A stretch of DNA of 54,145 nucleotides from Membranipora membranacea (taxonomy: Eukaryota; Bryozoa; Gymnolaemata; Cheilostomatida; Membraniporidae): assembly GCA_914767715.1 (NCBI GenBank), contig OU612069.1, positions 8,930,001 to 8,984,145 of the forward strand. The letters run 5' to 3'. The position numbers were made by a program, and so were the translations under genes. Positions 43,218-54,145 of the stretch are shown piece after piece; position 1 is the stretch's first letter, and each line of letters starts with the position of its first letter. The notes beneath the pieces were generated by a model. It worked only from the letters and a program-made list of their open reading frames with translations. It searched no databases and had not been told where the DNA came from.

Positions 43218-43440
43218 CCAGGAGTAGGAGGTGGCTCAGTTGGTTAGAGCGCCGGACTTCAACACGCAAGTGTTGAAGGTCGTGTGTTCGAATCCCACTG
43301 CAGTCCATCTTCTACTGGGGATTGGTTGGTCCCCCAGGTGTGCTCCGACCTGCCTGCAAACAGAGAGCAATTTGGCGCAGATATTGCGGCCTCGCCAATA
43401 AGGCAATAATAATGATTTTAATCAACCTTTTAATCAACCC
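43218..43440 (+). mobile_element. tRNA-derived SINE, family I, copy 2, with perfect target duplication
   Basis: A 223-bp insertion in array unit 2 flanked by a perfect 15-bp duplication TAGTTCACACTATAT (43203-43217 and 43441-43455). The head has TGGCTCAGTTGG and GTTCGAATCCC. The anticodon region is replaced by a perfect hairpin CTTCAACAC-GCAA-GTGTTGAAG. Body and tail match the copy at 16573. Units 1, 3 and 4 lack it. Confidence 0.93.
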
Positions 43441-44643
43441 TAGTTCACACTATATAGTTCAACTATACCCTAGGGTATAGTTCACACTCATACTCTATTA
43501 GGGTATAAGAAGTTGGATTTTATGATTTTTTGGGGGCACTGACAGGTCAATAGTTGGATGAAGTTAAAGTTTATTGATTAGATTGATCTTGAGAGCTGCT
43601 TAGATATCAAACAGCAGTCCCTGTCAGTTATGTAATTTAGCCCCTTACCCCTCCTCCGCAACCCTGTGTTGATGAGGTCTCTGACACTGAATTGAGTTCC
43701 ATTTTCATCGCCACAAATATTCTGCTGTCAGATGATCAAGGGATAATATTGTGTTTGTTGTGATTTGCTGATATTTGTTGCTGTTGCATTGTGTGATACA
43801 TTGTTTGTTGAAAAGGTCTTGTGAAGTGATTTCCATCTTAACTCTGAACCCAGAATAAAACTTAATTAGATAACAATGATTGGATCATTAATATCATAAA
43901 TGACATTTGTATTTGTTACCCACAATGCAATTCTGTTGTGAGAGAGATGGATGGATCAACGTATTAGGCTTCGCGCTCAGCCAAAATTTTACAATCTAAT
44001 TTAATTTGTCATTCTAGACTGCACCAGTTATTAGAGTGATGGAACTGTCTCTGTAATTCGTCGCCACATCGGTAATGTTACAGACAACAAAACTGAAGAA
44101 CTCCTCAAATACTTCCGTGAGTCTGACTCTCCTTGTTCAATAATCAACCGGTATCTAGGTTATATTATTACCAGACCTTGGGAGGTGAAACTTTGAGCGA
44201 ATTATTGGCTATCTGAAATCAGAGTAGAAAACAAAAGGTAACGTGTAACACAATTAGAGATATCTTATTTTATTATGGAGCTCTTGGGTTCAGTCGTATT
44301 ATATGAACAAACTGGTCTCAGTGAAACTTATCTCAATGGCCTGAGAAAAGGTATAGAAAAAGGATATTTGTCGGCAAAATTTAAGACAAAACTTTTTTCA
44401 TTGTTTTATAACATATTTCAATGAGTCAAATAATCTCGGAGCATGCGTAATTATCTATATTTATCGTTATTTTGGCCAAACCATGGTGAACCACCCCCCT
44501 CGCTTCAAACAAAATCGGCTGTCTCCCCCTAGTATACAGACCCAGATGTCAGGGTGACTTAGGATTCAAACTGGCCGTGATATCAATGTATTGGAAAAAG
44601 ATTGAAATGGTTCATTCTGGCTTCGATTTGAAATTAATATCTA

Positions 44644-44862
44644 TTACACTGCTATCATTAGACATCTCCTCATGATTAAAGGCTGTCTCTGGGAATACCA
44701 ATATCCGCTCACTACCCCTGGCCCCCTCAAAAGTGAATTGTCTGATATTGACATGACTTGATTGACTTCCAATCTTATCTCCTCACATAGAGCACTGCCT
44801 GTAGTGCCATAGTAACCCAACATCTTTGAGGATGAAGTCAAAACATCTGTGAAATGAGCCAA
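44644..44862 (-). other. Conserved minus-strand ORF, copy 3 of 6
   Basis: Unit 2 copy; has Trp where the others have Gly or Glu (SGYWYSQ). Confidence 0.3.
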
Positions 44863-45399
44863 ATGATTTTCTAATTATTTAATTTTAGATACTGTCTGGT
44901 GTGTTTGCATAGCTAATGTACTATTTCTCTGTGTTATAAATGGAAAATATGAGGTAAGGGGATTCCGACCAGGCCGGGGTCCAGGGGGGGGGGGGGCGCC
45001 TAGCTTCTAACAACAACAATGCAGTTAATGAATCATGGGCTCAAGCCTGCAAATAGTGAGATTGTATTGTATATATTCTCACAGAATATAAAATAAATAG
45101 TAATACCAAGGTTTACTAAAACTAAAAGTATTGTTTGGTAAGATGTAATATCCTAGCAACACTTATTAGTTGAGAATGCTGCATGCTTGGACAGGTCAAA
45201 TGTATTGAGAAACTTAACTATCAAAAATATCTTTGAACCATTACATCAAGTTTGATTCCAGTGTACCGACAATAGGAGTTGCTCCCCTCTCCAGTAGAAG
45301 GTGGAGAAATTCAGTCTGCAAGCAAACTGGATCAAAGTCACAAAAGCCAGTGATATTAGGACGTTTATGTGTCACTCTATCCCTGATGATTATTTGTAG

Positions 45400-45816
45400 A
45401 TCGGGACAGAGATAGTATACGACATAAATCTGCTCGTATACAGACCTGTGTGCGCTGATCTCTTAACCAGACCAGGAAGTCGGATAAACCAGACCAAACT
45501 GCACACGGGCGAACTAGCTCCAAAATATGAAGTGAGATTTATTGTAGTTATGTCACAGTAGAGTTTTATATTTACTTCATGATGATGTATATATATAATA
45601 TATATTCTATTATCATTGTATTATATATACATGAAGTCAAAAATATCTCAACTCATATGGCCGTCTATTTTGTCCAAAGCTGCTGAGTTTTATCCGACAT
45701 GTGTTTTCATCACGTTGGCTCTAATCTGCATTGATACTGATTTGAGTTTTTACCTAGCCTGGGTTTCAGGTCAACGTTTGAAGTCTACAATCAACGCCCC
45801 CACCATTTGGTCTTAA
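45400..45816 (+). pseudogene. Unit 3 copy of the IGTEIVYD and membrane exons, damaged
   Basis: Shares the frame shift and lost AG acceptor of unit 2. It also has an 8-base duplication-like insertion (ACCAGACC) near 45468 and differs at several codons, for example ICIDTDLS. Confidence 0.5.
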
Positions 45817-46227
45817 TCCCAGGCCAGTTTCTACCCTATCAAGCAGTTTATTAACCCTGAATAACCCTGTGTTGTTTTGCACAGTTGCTTAGCACTAAGC
45901 AATTAAACCTATAGCCTTGTCACCCATTTATTTTGTGGCCGCACATGACAAGTTTGTGCTGTTCTTCATAAAATAAACTGATTGTTTCCAATGTTGTTTT
46001 TAATTATCTTAACACTGAGAGTGTCATTTCACTGCACCAGTTTATATCACCGAATCACTCCTTGAATGAATTTCTTATTGATCGTGACAAGTTTGCTGCC
46101 AACCAGGTTAAAATCTAAAATGTCATTGTAAGCAGTTGAAGACAGAAGACTGTTAACTGGCTAATACTATCAATATTAGATAATCTCCGACAGGTCAGCA
46201 GTGTTGATGTAACAATTCTATTTGTAG

Positions 46228-46336
46228 ACTGGAGCACGAATACAGTTATTCCGGTTGATGTCATATCCCACAAGTCCAGTGTGGTGAGCTGGTTACCCCA
46301 TAAGATATCATACAACTCAGAGCTCACTGTTATCAG
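46228..46336 (+). pseudogene. FN3-like exon, unit 3
   Basis: Copy of 35802-35910; replacements include T-to-N and L-to-P in the first third (ACGAATACAG, TTCCGG). Donor intact. Confidence 0.3.
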
Positions 46337-47865
46337 GTACGTCGGTAGACTGAGGTACTTGTATGTAAGTCGTCTTGCCTCGACAGTAGTCTAACTAGCA
46401 TAATTTTGCGTCTCAGAAATAATGGCTTGTTGGTATCATACTCTTACCAGAGAGGTGTAAAATATGTAGGTGAGAAACTTTGCAATTTTAATACTAGCTA
46501 ACATTTACTCGCCCTCTGCGCTTTTTTTAGACTTCTTGAACTAGCCAAAATTTGGTGCTAGGTAACATAAATTAATCCCTAGCTAAACTTAACTATGGTA
46601 GCTAATATTTACACTCTAGGCCCTAGGGTATAGTTCACACTCATACTCTATTAGGGTATAAGAAGTTGGATTTTATGATTCTTTGAGGGCACTGACAGGT
46701 CAATAGTTGGATGAAGTTGAAATTTATTGATTAGATTGATCTCGAGAGCTGCGTAGATATAAACAGCAGTCCCTGTCAGTTATGTAATTTAGCCCCTTAC
46801 CCCTCCTCCGCAACCCTATGTTGGTGAGGTCTCTGACACTGAATTGAGTTCCATTTTCATCGTCAAGTATTCCGCTGTCAGATGGTCAAGGGATAATATT
46901 GTGTTTGTTGTAAGTTGCTGATATTTCTTGCTGTTGCATTGTGTGATGCATTGTTTGTTGAAAAGGTCTTGTGAAGTGATTTCCATCTTAACTCTGAACC
47001 CAGAATAAAACTTAATTAGATAACAATGATTGAATCATTAATATCATAAATGACATTTGTATTTGTTACCCACAATGCAATTCTGTTGTGAAAGAGATTG
47101 ATGGATCTATGTATTTTGCTTCGCGCTCAGCCAAAATTTTACCATCTAATTTAATTTTTCATTCCAGACTGCACCAGTTATTAGAGTGATGGAACTGTCT
47201 CTATGATTCGTTGCCACATCGGTAATGTTACAGACAACAAAACTGAAGAACTCCTCAGATACTTCCGTGAGTCTAACTCTCCTTGTTCAATAATCAACCG
47301 GTATCTAGGTTATATTATCACCAGACCTTGGAGGTGAAACTTTGAGCGAATTATTGGCTAACCACCTTGCTAAATATCTGTATTACAATAATAATCAGAA
47401 GTCTTTTGCTTCACATAACCGTTGACAATCAAGCCGAAACACCGGTGAAACTTGTTCCTTTAATTTGGCAAATATATAATTTCTAGCAGGTTAACACGGC
47501 TGATATCATTATTCTTTTTGTAGAGATATGCGTAAATGGACCGCTGTATACTCTTATCCTGATTGGTATAATATCCCACACCCCTAAGTGTGGTGAGCTA
47601 GTTTCCCTACTAGAAGTCATACAAGTCAGAGCCCACTGTTATCAGGTACGTCTGTAGACTGAGCTTCCTGTATGAATGTATTACTGGACTCAGTGAGTCT
47701 GTCTAACCAGTTTAGAATATCAACCTCTGAATTAATGGCTTGTTTGCATCAATACCATTAGCTTACGCTGAAAGAGTGAAGTCTTCCCAGGAGGTAAAGT
47801 TGAACAAAACCAGAAGCTAGAGATTGAAACTGTTTATTCTGGCTTTGATTTGAAATTAAAATCTA

Positions 47866-48084
47866 TTACACTGCTATCATTAGACATCTCCTCAAGATTA
47901 AAGGCTGTCTCTGGGAATACTCATATCCGCTCACTACCCCTGGCCCCCTCAAGAGTGAATTGTCTGATATTGACATGACTTGATTGACTTCCAATCTTAT
48001 CTCCTCACATAGAGCACTGCCGGTAGTGCCATAGTAACCCATTATCTTTGAGGATGAAGTCAAAATGTCGGTGAAATGAGCCAA
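47866..48084 (-). other. Conserved minus-strand ORF, copy 4 of 6
   Basis: Unit 3 copy closest to copy 1 (differs only at CLMIAV versus CLRIAV in translation). Confidence 0.3.
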
Positions 48085-48404
48085 ATGAGCTTCTAGTTAT
48101 TTAATTTTGAATACTGTCCTGGGTGTTTACGTAGCTAATTTACTCATTCTCATTGTTATAAGTGAAAAATATGAGGTAAGGAGATACCAACCAGGCCGGG
48201 GGTCATGGGGGGCGCCTAGCTGCTAACAAAAACAATGCAGTTAATAAATCATGGGCTCAAGCATTCAAAACCATGGCTTATTGCCATCGTAATGGTTATG
48301 ATATATGGGGAGGGGGGGGTTGTATCCCCCTAGACAAAGTAGGTAGGGGGACACCATCCCCTTGCATACCCCCTAGATTCTAACACTGCTTATTTTACTT
48401 GTAG

Positions 48405-48564
48405 AGAGACAAGACGTGTATATGCAAGGAAAAACTCTTCTTACTCCATGGTATATGACAGCTGATGGCTCCATTATCCTGGTTCATGCAAAATCACACA
48501 AGCGCAGTGTAGTGAACTGGTTACCCCATAAGATGTCACACAACTCAGAGCTCACTGTTATCAG
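48405..48564 (+). CDS. FN3-like exon variant (RQDVY type), unit 3
   Basis: Copy of 39131-39290 with the same splice sites and open frame; I see no difference inside the exon. Confidence 0.3.
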
Positions 48565-50439
48565 GTACTTTTACTAGATCACTGATCAATACTGTTTTGT
48601 GAAAGTTTCTCATGTAAGTATAACAGCCTGGCAACTGGCCTAGGCAAGCCGTGAGTCTAACTTTTTTTGAACAAGAATCAACCGGTATAGGTTATATTAT
48701 CGCAAGACCTTTGAGGTGAATTTTGATCGAATTATTCGCTATCCACCTTGCTAAATATATGTATTACAATAATAATCTGAAGTCTTTTGCCTCAGAAAAT
48801 CGTTGACAATCAAGCCGAAACATTTGTAAAACTTGTTCCTTGTAATTTAACTTGCCTCATATATCATTTCTAGCAGGTTAACACAGCTGATATAATTATT
48901 CTTTTTGTAGAGATGTGCGTAAACGGACCGCTGTATAATCTTATCCTGATTGGTGTAATATCCCACACCCCTAAGTGTGGTGTGCTAGTTACTACACTAG
49001 ACGTCACACAAGTCAGAGCTCACTGTTATCAGGTACGTCTGTAGACTGAGGTACCTGTATGTATGTATTACTGGACTCAGTGAGTCGGTCTAACCAGTTT
49101 GGAATATCCACCTCTGAAATAATGGCTTGTTTGCATCAATACAATTAGGATACGCTGAAAGAGCAAAGTCTTCACAGGAGGTAAAGTTGAACAAAACCAC
49201 AAGCTAGAGTTTAGTGTAAGCCCTGATATCATGTTTTCGCTTAGCTAATATGTGGTACTGTTGCATTGTGGGATATATTGTTGATAACCTGACTGAGCAT
49301 CTCTAGTTTGAACCAAGAATTGGTTTTTTTACCCACAATGCACTGCTGCAATATAATTTCATATCATATAATAGCAATGCATCATTGTAGGCTCCGAGCG
49401 AAGCCAAGTCTTATTCAATACTTTTCCATCAGAGTTTCCGTTTCTTTTAGCTGTACAAGTATTACACCAATCACAACAAATGAACATTGAGTCCAGCGCA
49501 TAGAACTTTTTACTCTATAAGACTTTACATTAGACAGATCTCATTATAAGCAGGTATGTTTGTATAACTGTATACAGGGGCACCTGTCAACAGGGTGACT
49601 GGACTGTCCACACCTGTCAGTCTATGATCCTGTACCTGTCACTAGAATAATGAGGCCTCTTTAACCTGATCTTGCTTTGACGATGGCTGCATTAGATCGA
49701 GTTTGTTCAAGCTTGCCTGTCTTTTGAGTTGTCTCCCCTTTTACAGCCACCTAGACAATTCTAAATGCCGGCAAATTTAATCTTTATCTGCAGAAGCACT
49801 CAGTCAATCTTGTATAGGAGACATAATGGTTACACCAACCACCATGTAGAGACGCAAAATTTTGGGGCCCCTCATTTTGACCCATTTACTTAGACTGCAT
49901 TTTTGAGCCAATGGAATGTTTCCCGTTGTTTATTGCAGCACTCAAAGAATCAGGAAGCTTTAAATGATCACTACGGGATCAGCCCCTACCATTATCCAAA
50001 ATCAGAGTAGAAAACAAAATGTAACGTGTAACACAATTAGAGATATATTATTCTATTATGGAGCTCTTGGGTTCAGTCGTATTTTATGAACAAACTGGTC
50101 TCAGAGATTTCAGTCTGTTGAAACTTATCTCAATGGCCTGAGAAAAGATATAGAAAAAGGATATTTGTCGGCAAAATTTAAGACAAAACTTTTTTCATTG
50201 TTTTATAACAGATTTCAATGAGTCAAATAATCTCGGAGCATGCGTAATTATCTATATTTATCGTTATTTTGACCAAACCAAAGAGAACCACCCCCTTGCT
50301 TCAAACAAAATCGGCTGTCTCCCCCTAGTATACATACCCAGATGTCAGGGTGACTTAGGATTCAAACTGGCCGTGATATCAATGTATTGGAAAAAGATTG
50401 AAATGGTTCATTCTGGCTTCGATTTGAAATTAATATCTA

Positions 50440-50658
50440 TTACACTGCTATCATTAGACATCTCCTCATGATTAAAGGCTGTCTCTGGGAATACCCATAT
50501 CCGCTCACTACCCCTGGCCCCCTCAAAAGTGAATTATCTGATATTGACATGACTTGATTGACTTCCAATGTTATTTCCTCGCATAGAGCACTGCCGGTAG
50601 TGCCATAGTAACCCAACATCTTTGAGGATGAAGTCAAAACATCTGTGAAATGAGCCAA
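50440..50658 (-). other. Conserved minus-strand ORF, copy 5 of 6
   Basis: Unit 3 copy closest to copy 2; one R-to-T change in CEEITLEV. Confidence 0.3.
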
Positions 50659-51196
50659 ATGATGTTCTAACTACTTAATTTTAGATCCTGTCTGGCGTGT
50701 TTGCATAGCTAATGTACTCATTCTCTGTGTTATAAGTGGAAAATATGAGGTAAGGGGATTTCAACCAGGCCGGGGTCCAGGGGGGGGGGGGGGGCGCCTA
50801 GCTTCTATCAACAATGCAGTTAATGAATCATGGGCTCAAGCCTGCAAATCGTGAGATTGTATTGTATATATTCTCACAGAATATAAAATAAATAGTAATA
50901 CCAAGGTTTACTGAAACTAAAAGTATTGTTTGGTAAGATGCAATATCCTAGCAACACTTATTTATTGAGAATTCTGCATGCTTGGACAGGTCAAATGTAT
51001 TGAGAAACTTTACTATCAAAAATATCTTTGAACCATTACATCGAGTTTGATTCCAGTGTAACGACAATAGGAGTTGCTCCCCTCTCAAGTAGAAGGTTGA
51101 GACATTCAGTCTGCAAGCAAACTGGATCAAAGTCACAATAGCCAGTGATATTAGGGCGTTTATGTGCCACTCTATCCTTGATGATTTCTTTTGTAG

Positions 51197-51608
51197 ATCG
51201 GGACAGAGATAGTATACGACATAACTCTGCTCTTATACAGACCTGTGTGCGCTGATCTCTTAACCAGGAAGTCGGATAAACCAGACCAAACTGCTGACGG
51301 GCGAACTAGCTACAAAATATGAAGTAAGATTCATTGTAGTTATGTCACAGTAGAGTTTTACATTTACTTCATGATGATGTATATATATAATATATATTCT
51401 ATTATCATTGTATTATATATACATGAAGTCAAAAATATCTCAACTCATATGGTCAGCTATTTTGTCCAAAGCTGCTGTGTTTTATCCGACATGTGTTTTC
51501 ATCACGTTGGCTCTAATCTGCATTGAAACTGATTTGAGTTTTTACCTAGCCTGGGTTTCAGGTCAACGTTTGAAGTCTACAATCAACGCCCCCAACATTT
51601 GGTCTTAA
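51197..51608 (+). pseudogene. Unit 4 copy of the IGTEIVYD and membrane exons, damaged
   Basis: Same defects as unit 2. The 66-codon ORF over the membrane segment is identical in translation to the unit 2 copy. Confidence 0.5.
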
Positions 51609-52001
51609 TCCCAGCCCAGTTTCTAACCTATCAAGCAGTTTATTAACCCTGAATAACCCTGTGTTGTTTTGCACAGTTGCTTAGGGCTAAGCAATTAGAC
51701 CTATAGCTTTGTCACCCATTAATTTTGAGGCAGTATGTGACAAGTTAGTGCTATTCTTTATAAAATTAACTGATTGTTTTCAATGTTGATTTTAATTATC
51801 TTAACGCTGAGAGTGTCATTTCACTGCACCAGTTTATATCACTGAATTCTTTGTTGATCGTTACAAGTTTGCTGCCAACCAGGTTCAAATCTAGAATTTC
51901 ATTGTAAGCAGTTGAAGACAGAAGATTGTTAACTCTAATACTATCATTATTAGATAATCTCCTACAGGTCAGCAGTGTTGATGTAATAATTCTATTTGTA
52001 G

Positions 52002-52110
52002 ACTGGAGCACGTATACTGTTATTCTGGTTGATGTCATATCCCACAAGTCCAGTGTGTTGAGCTGGTTACCCCATAAGATATCATACAACTCAGAGCTCA
52101 CTGTTATCTG
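52002..52110 (+). pseudogene. FN3-like exon, unit 4
   Basis: Copy of 35802-35910; the donor context changed from TCAG|GT to TCTG|GT, and V is replaced by L before SWLPHK. Confidence 0.3.
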
Positions 52111-53594
52111 GTACGTCGGTAGACTGAGGTACTTGTATGTAAGTCGACTTGCCTCAACAGTAGTCTAACTAGCATAACTTTGCGTCTCTGAAATGATGGC
52201 TTGTTGGTATCATACTCTTACCAGAGAGGTGTAAAATATGTAGGTGGGAAACTTTGGCATTTTGCACATGTTTGGACAGCTAAATTTAATACTAGCTAAC
52301 ATTTACTCACCCTCTGGGTTTTTTTTAGATTTGCTCAACTAGCCAGAATTTGGTGCTAGGTAACATAAATTAATCCCTAGCTAAACTTAACTATGGTAGC
52401 TAATATTTACACTCTAGGCCCTAGGGTATAGTTCACACTCACACTCTATTAGGGTATAAGAAGTTGGATTTTATGATTTTTTGGGGGCACTGACAGGTCA
52501 ATAGTTGGATGAAGTTAAAATTTATTGATTAGATTGATCTTGAGAGCTGCTTAGATATCAAACAGCAGTCCCTGTCAGTTATGTAATTTAGCCCCTTACC
52601 CCTCCTCCGCAACCCTGTGTTGATGAGGTCTCTGACACTGAATTGAGTTCCATTTTCATCGCCACAAATATTCTGCTGTCAGATGATCAAGGGATAATAT
52701 TGTGTTTGTTGTGATTTGCTGATATTTGTTGCTGTTGCATTGTGTGATACATTGTTTGTTGAAAAGGTCTTGTGAAGTGATTTCCATCTTAACTCTGAAC
52801 CCAGAATAAAACTTAATTAGATAACAATGATTGGATCATTAATATCATAAATGACATTTGTATTTGTTACCCACAATGCAATTCTGTTGTGAGAGAGATG
52901 GATGGATCAACGTATTAGGCTTCGCGCTCAGCCAAAATTTTACAATCTAATTTAATTTGTCATTCTAGACTGCACCAGTTATTAGAGTGATGGAACTGTC
53001 TCTGTAATTCGTCGCCACATCGGTAATGTTACAGACAACAAAACTGAAGAACTCCTCAAATACTTCCGTGAGTCTAACTCTCCTTGTTCAATAATCAACC
53101 GGTATCTAGGTTATATTATTACCAGACCTTGGGAGGTGAAACTTTGAGCGAATTATTGGCTATCTGAAATCAGAGTAGAAAACAAAAGGTAACGTGTAAC
53201 ACAATTAGAGATATCTTATTTTATTATGGAGCTCTTGGGTTCAGTCGTATTATATGAACAAACTGGTCTCAGTGAAACTTATCTCAATGGCCTGAGAAAA
53301 GGTATAGAAAAAGGATATTTGTCGGCAAAATTTAAGACAAAACTTTTTTCATTGTTTTATAACATATTTCAATGAGTCAAATAATCTCGGAGCATGCGTA
53401 ATTATCTATATTTATCGTTATTTTGGCCAAACCATGGTGAACCACCCCCCTCGCTTCAAACAAAATCGGCTGTCTCCCCCTAGTATACATACCCAGATGT
53501 CAGGGTGACTTAGGATTCAAACTGGCCGTGATATCAATGTATTGGAAAAAGATTGAAATGGTTCATTCTGGCTTCGATTTGAAATTAATATCTA

Positions 53595-53813
53595 TTACAC
53601 TGCTATCATTAGACATCTCCTCATGATTAAAGGCTGTCTCTGGGAATACCCATATCCGCTCACTACCCCTGGCCCCCTCAAAAGTGAATTATCTGATATT
53701 GACATGACTTGATTGACTTCCAATCTTATTTCCTCGCATAGAGCACTGCCGGTAGTGCCATAGTAACCCAACATCTTTGAGGATGAAGTCAAAACATCTG
53801 TGAATTGAGCCAA
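53595..53813 (-). other. Conserved minus-strand ORF, copy 6 of 6
   Basis: Unit 4 copy; the second residue region reads AQFTD rather than AHFTD. Confidence 0.3.
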
Positions 53814-54145
53814 ATGATTTTCTAACTACTTAATTTTAGATCCTGTCTGGCGTGTTTGCATAGCTAATGTACTCATTCTCTTGGTTATAAGTGGAAAATA
53901 TGAGGTAAGGGGATTCCAACCAGGTCGGGTCCAGGGGGGGGGGGGCGCCTAGCTGCTAACAAAAACAATGCAGTTAATGAATCATGGGCTCAAGCCTGCA
54001 AATCGTGAGATTGTATTGATATATTCTCACAGAATATAAAATAGATAGTAATACCAAGGTTTACTGAAACTAAAAGTATTGTTTGGTAAGATGCAATATC
54101 CTAGCAACACTTATCTATTGAGAATTCTGCATGCTTGGACAGGTC

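Larger units (their letters stand above)
41922..45399 (+). repeat. Tandem array unit 2 (short, about 3.48 kb)
   Basis: Lacks the RQDVY exon and surrounding about 2.3 kb present in units 1 and 3, joining directly from GAATTATTGGCTATCTGAAA at about 44200 to the GAAATCAGAGTAGAAAAC block. It carries a SINE not found in the other units. Confidence 0.85.
45400..51196 (+). repeat. Tandem array unit 3 (long, about 5.80 kb)
   Basis: Same block order as unit 1 but without its extra 1.1-kb duplication. From about 47.8 to 51.2 kb it is almost identical to 38.5-41.9 kb of unit 1, offset by about 9.27 kb. Confidence 0.85.
51197..54145 (+). repeat. Tandem array unit 4 (short, cut by the window end)
   Basis: Same short form as unit 2, with the same deletion junction at about 53160, and very close to it in sequence. 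It lacks the SINE. Confidence 0.85.

Noticed and set aside
35802-52110. Dscam-like mutually exclusive exon cluster
   Set aside because: One exon class is shifted out of frame and the flanking exons of units 2-4 are damaged. Kept only as a question in the findings, not as an annotation.

Overview
The window is eukaryotic, from an AT-rich, intron-rich, repeat-laden metazoan genome. PDS5 and LAMTOR1 orthologues with GT-AG introns, plus a TIR-like/kinesin-light-chain-type TPR protein of a kind I associate with sponges and other early-branching animals, point to an invertebrate. A demosponge is my best guess, but it is only an inference.

Layout. (1) 1-3822, minus strand: the 5' part of LAMTOR1, the lysosomal Ragulator anchor. 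Exons 1-3 and nine bases of exon 4 are present, and intron 2 holds about 60 copies of a 33-bp minisatellite. (2) 3823-4722: a compact region between LAMTOR1 and PDS5, which are head to head. It has a CLEAR-like E-box and a YY1-like motif and looks like a bidirectional promoter. (3) 4723-25001, plus strand: a complete PDS5 cohesin-regulator gene. I resolved 30 coding exons that join in one frame to 1278 codons. Its introns carry several MITEs, tRNA-derived SINEs, near-perfect hairpins and short tandem repeats. (4) 25002-28163: PDS5 3' UTR and a gene-poor spacer. (5) 28164-30765, minus strand: a complete two-exon gene for a 796-residue protein with an MGCGSS acylation-type N-terminus, a TIR-like domain and 12 TPRs. 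(6) About 31.3-34.98 kb: three diverged copies of a small exon module, then three hAT-type elements inserted one inside another. (7) 34.98 kb to the end: four tandem units in the order long-short-long-short (6.9, 3.5, 5.8 and at least 2.9 kb), apparently from a recent duplication of a roughly 9.3-kb dimer. They hold exon-like segments, one with a predicted membrane span and others with FN3-like strand sequence, and a 72-codon minus-strand ORF conserved in six copies. The first unit keeps an intact exon structure. Units 2-4 share a frameshift and a lost splice acceptor, so the array looks like one possibly live copy plus decayed ones.

PDS5 and LAMTOR1 are housekeeping genes that probably share a promoter. 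The TIR-TPR gene is a plausible membrane-attached innate-immunity or signalling protein. The 3' third of the window is a rapidly evolving tandem array whose gene content I could not name.
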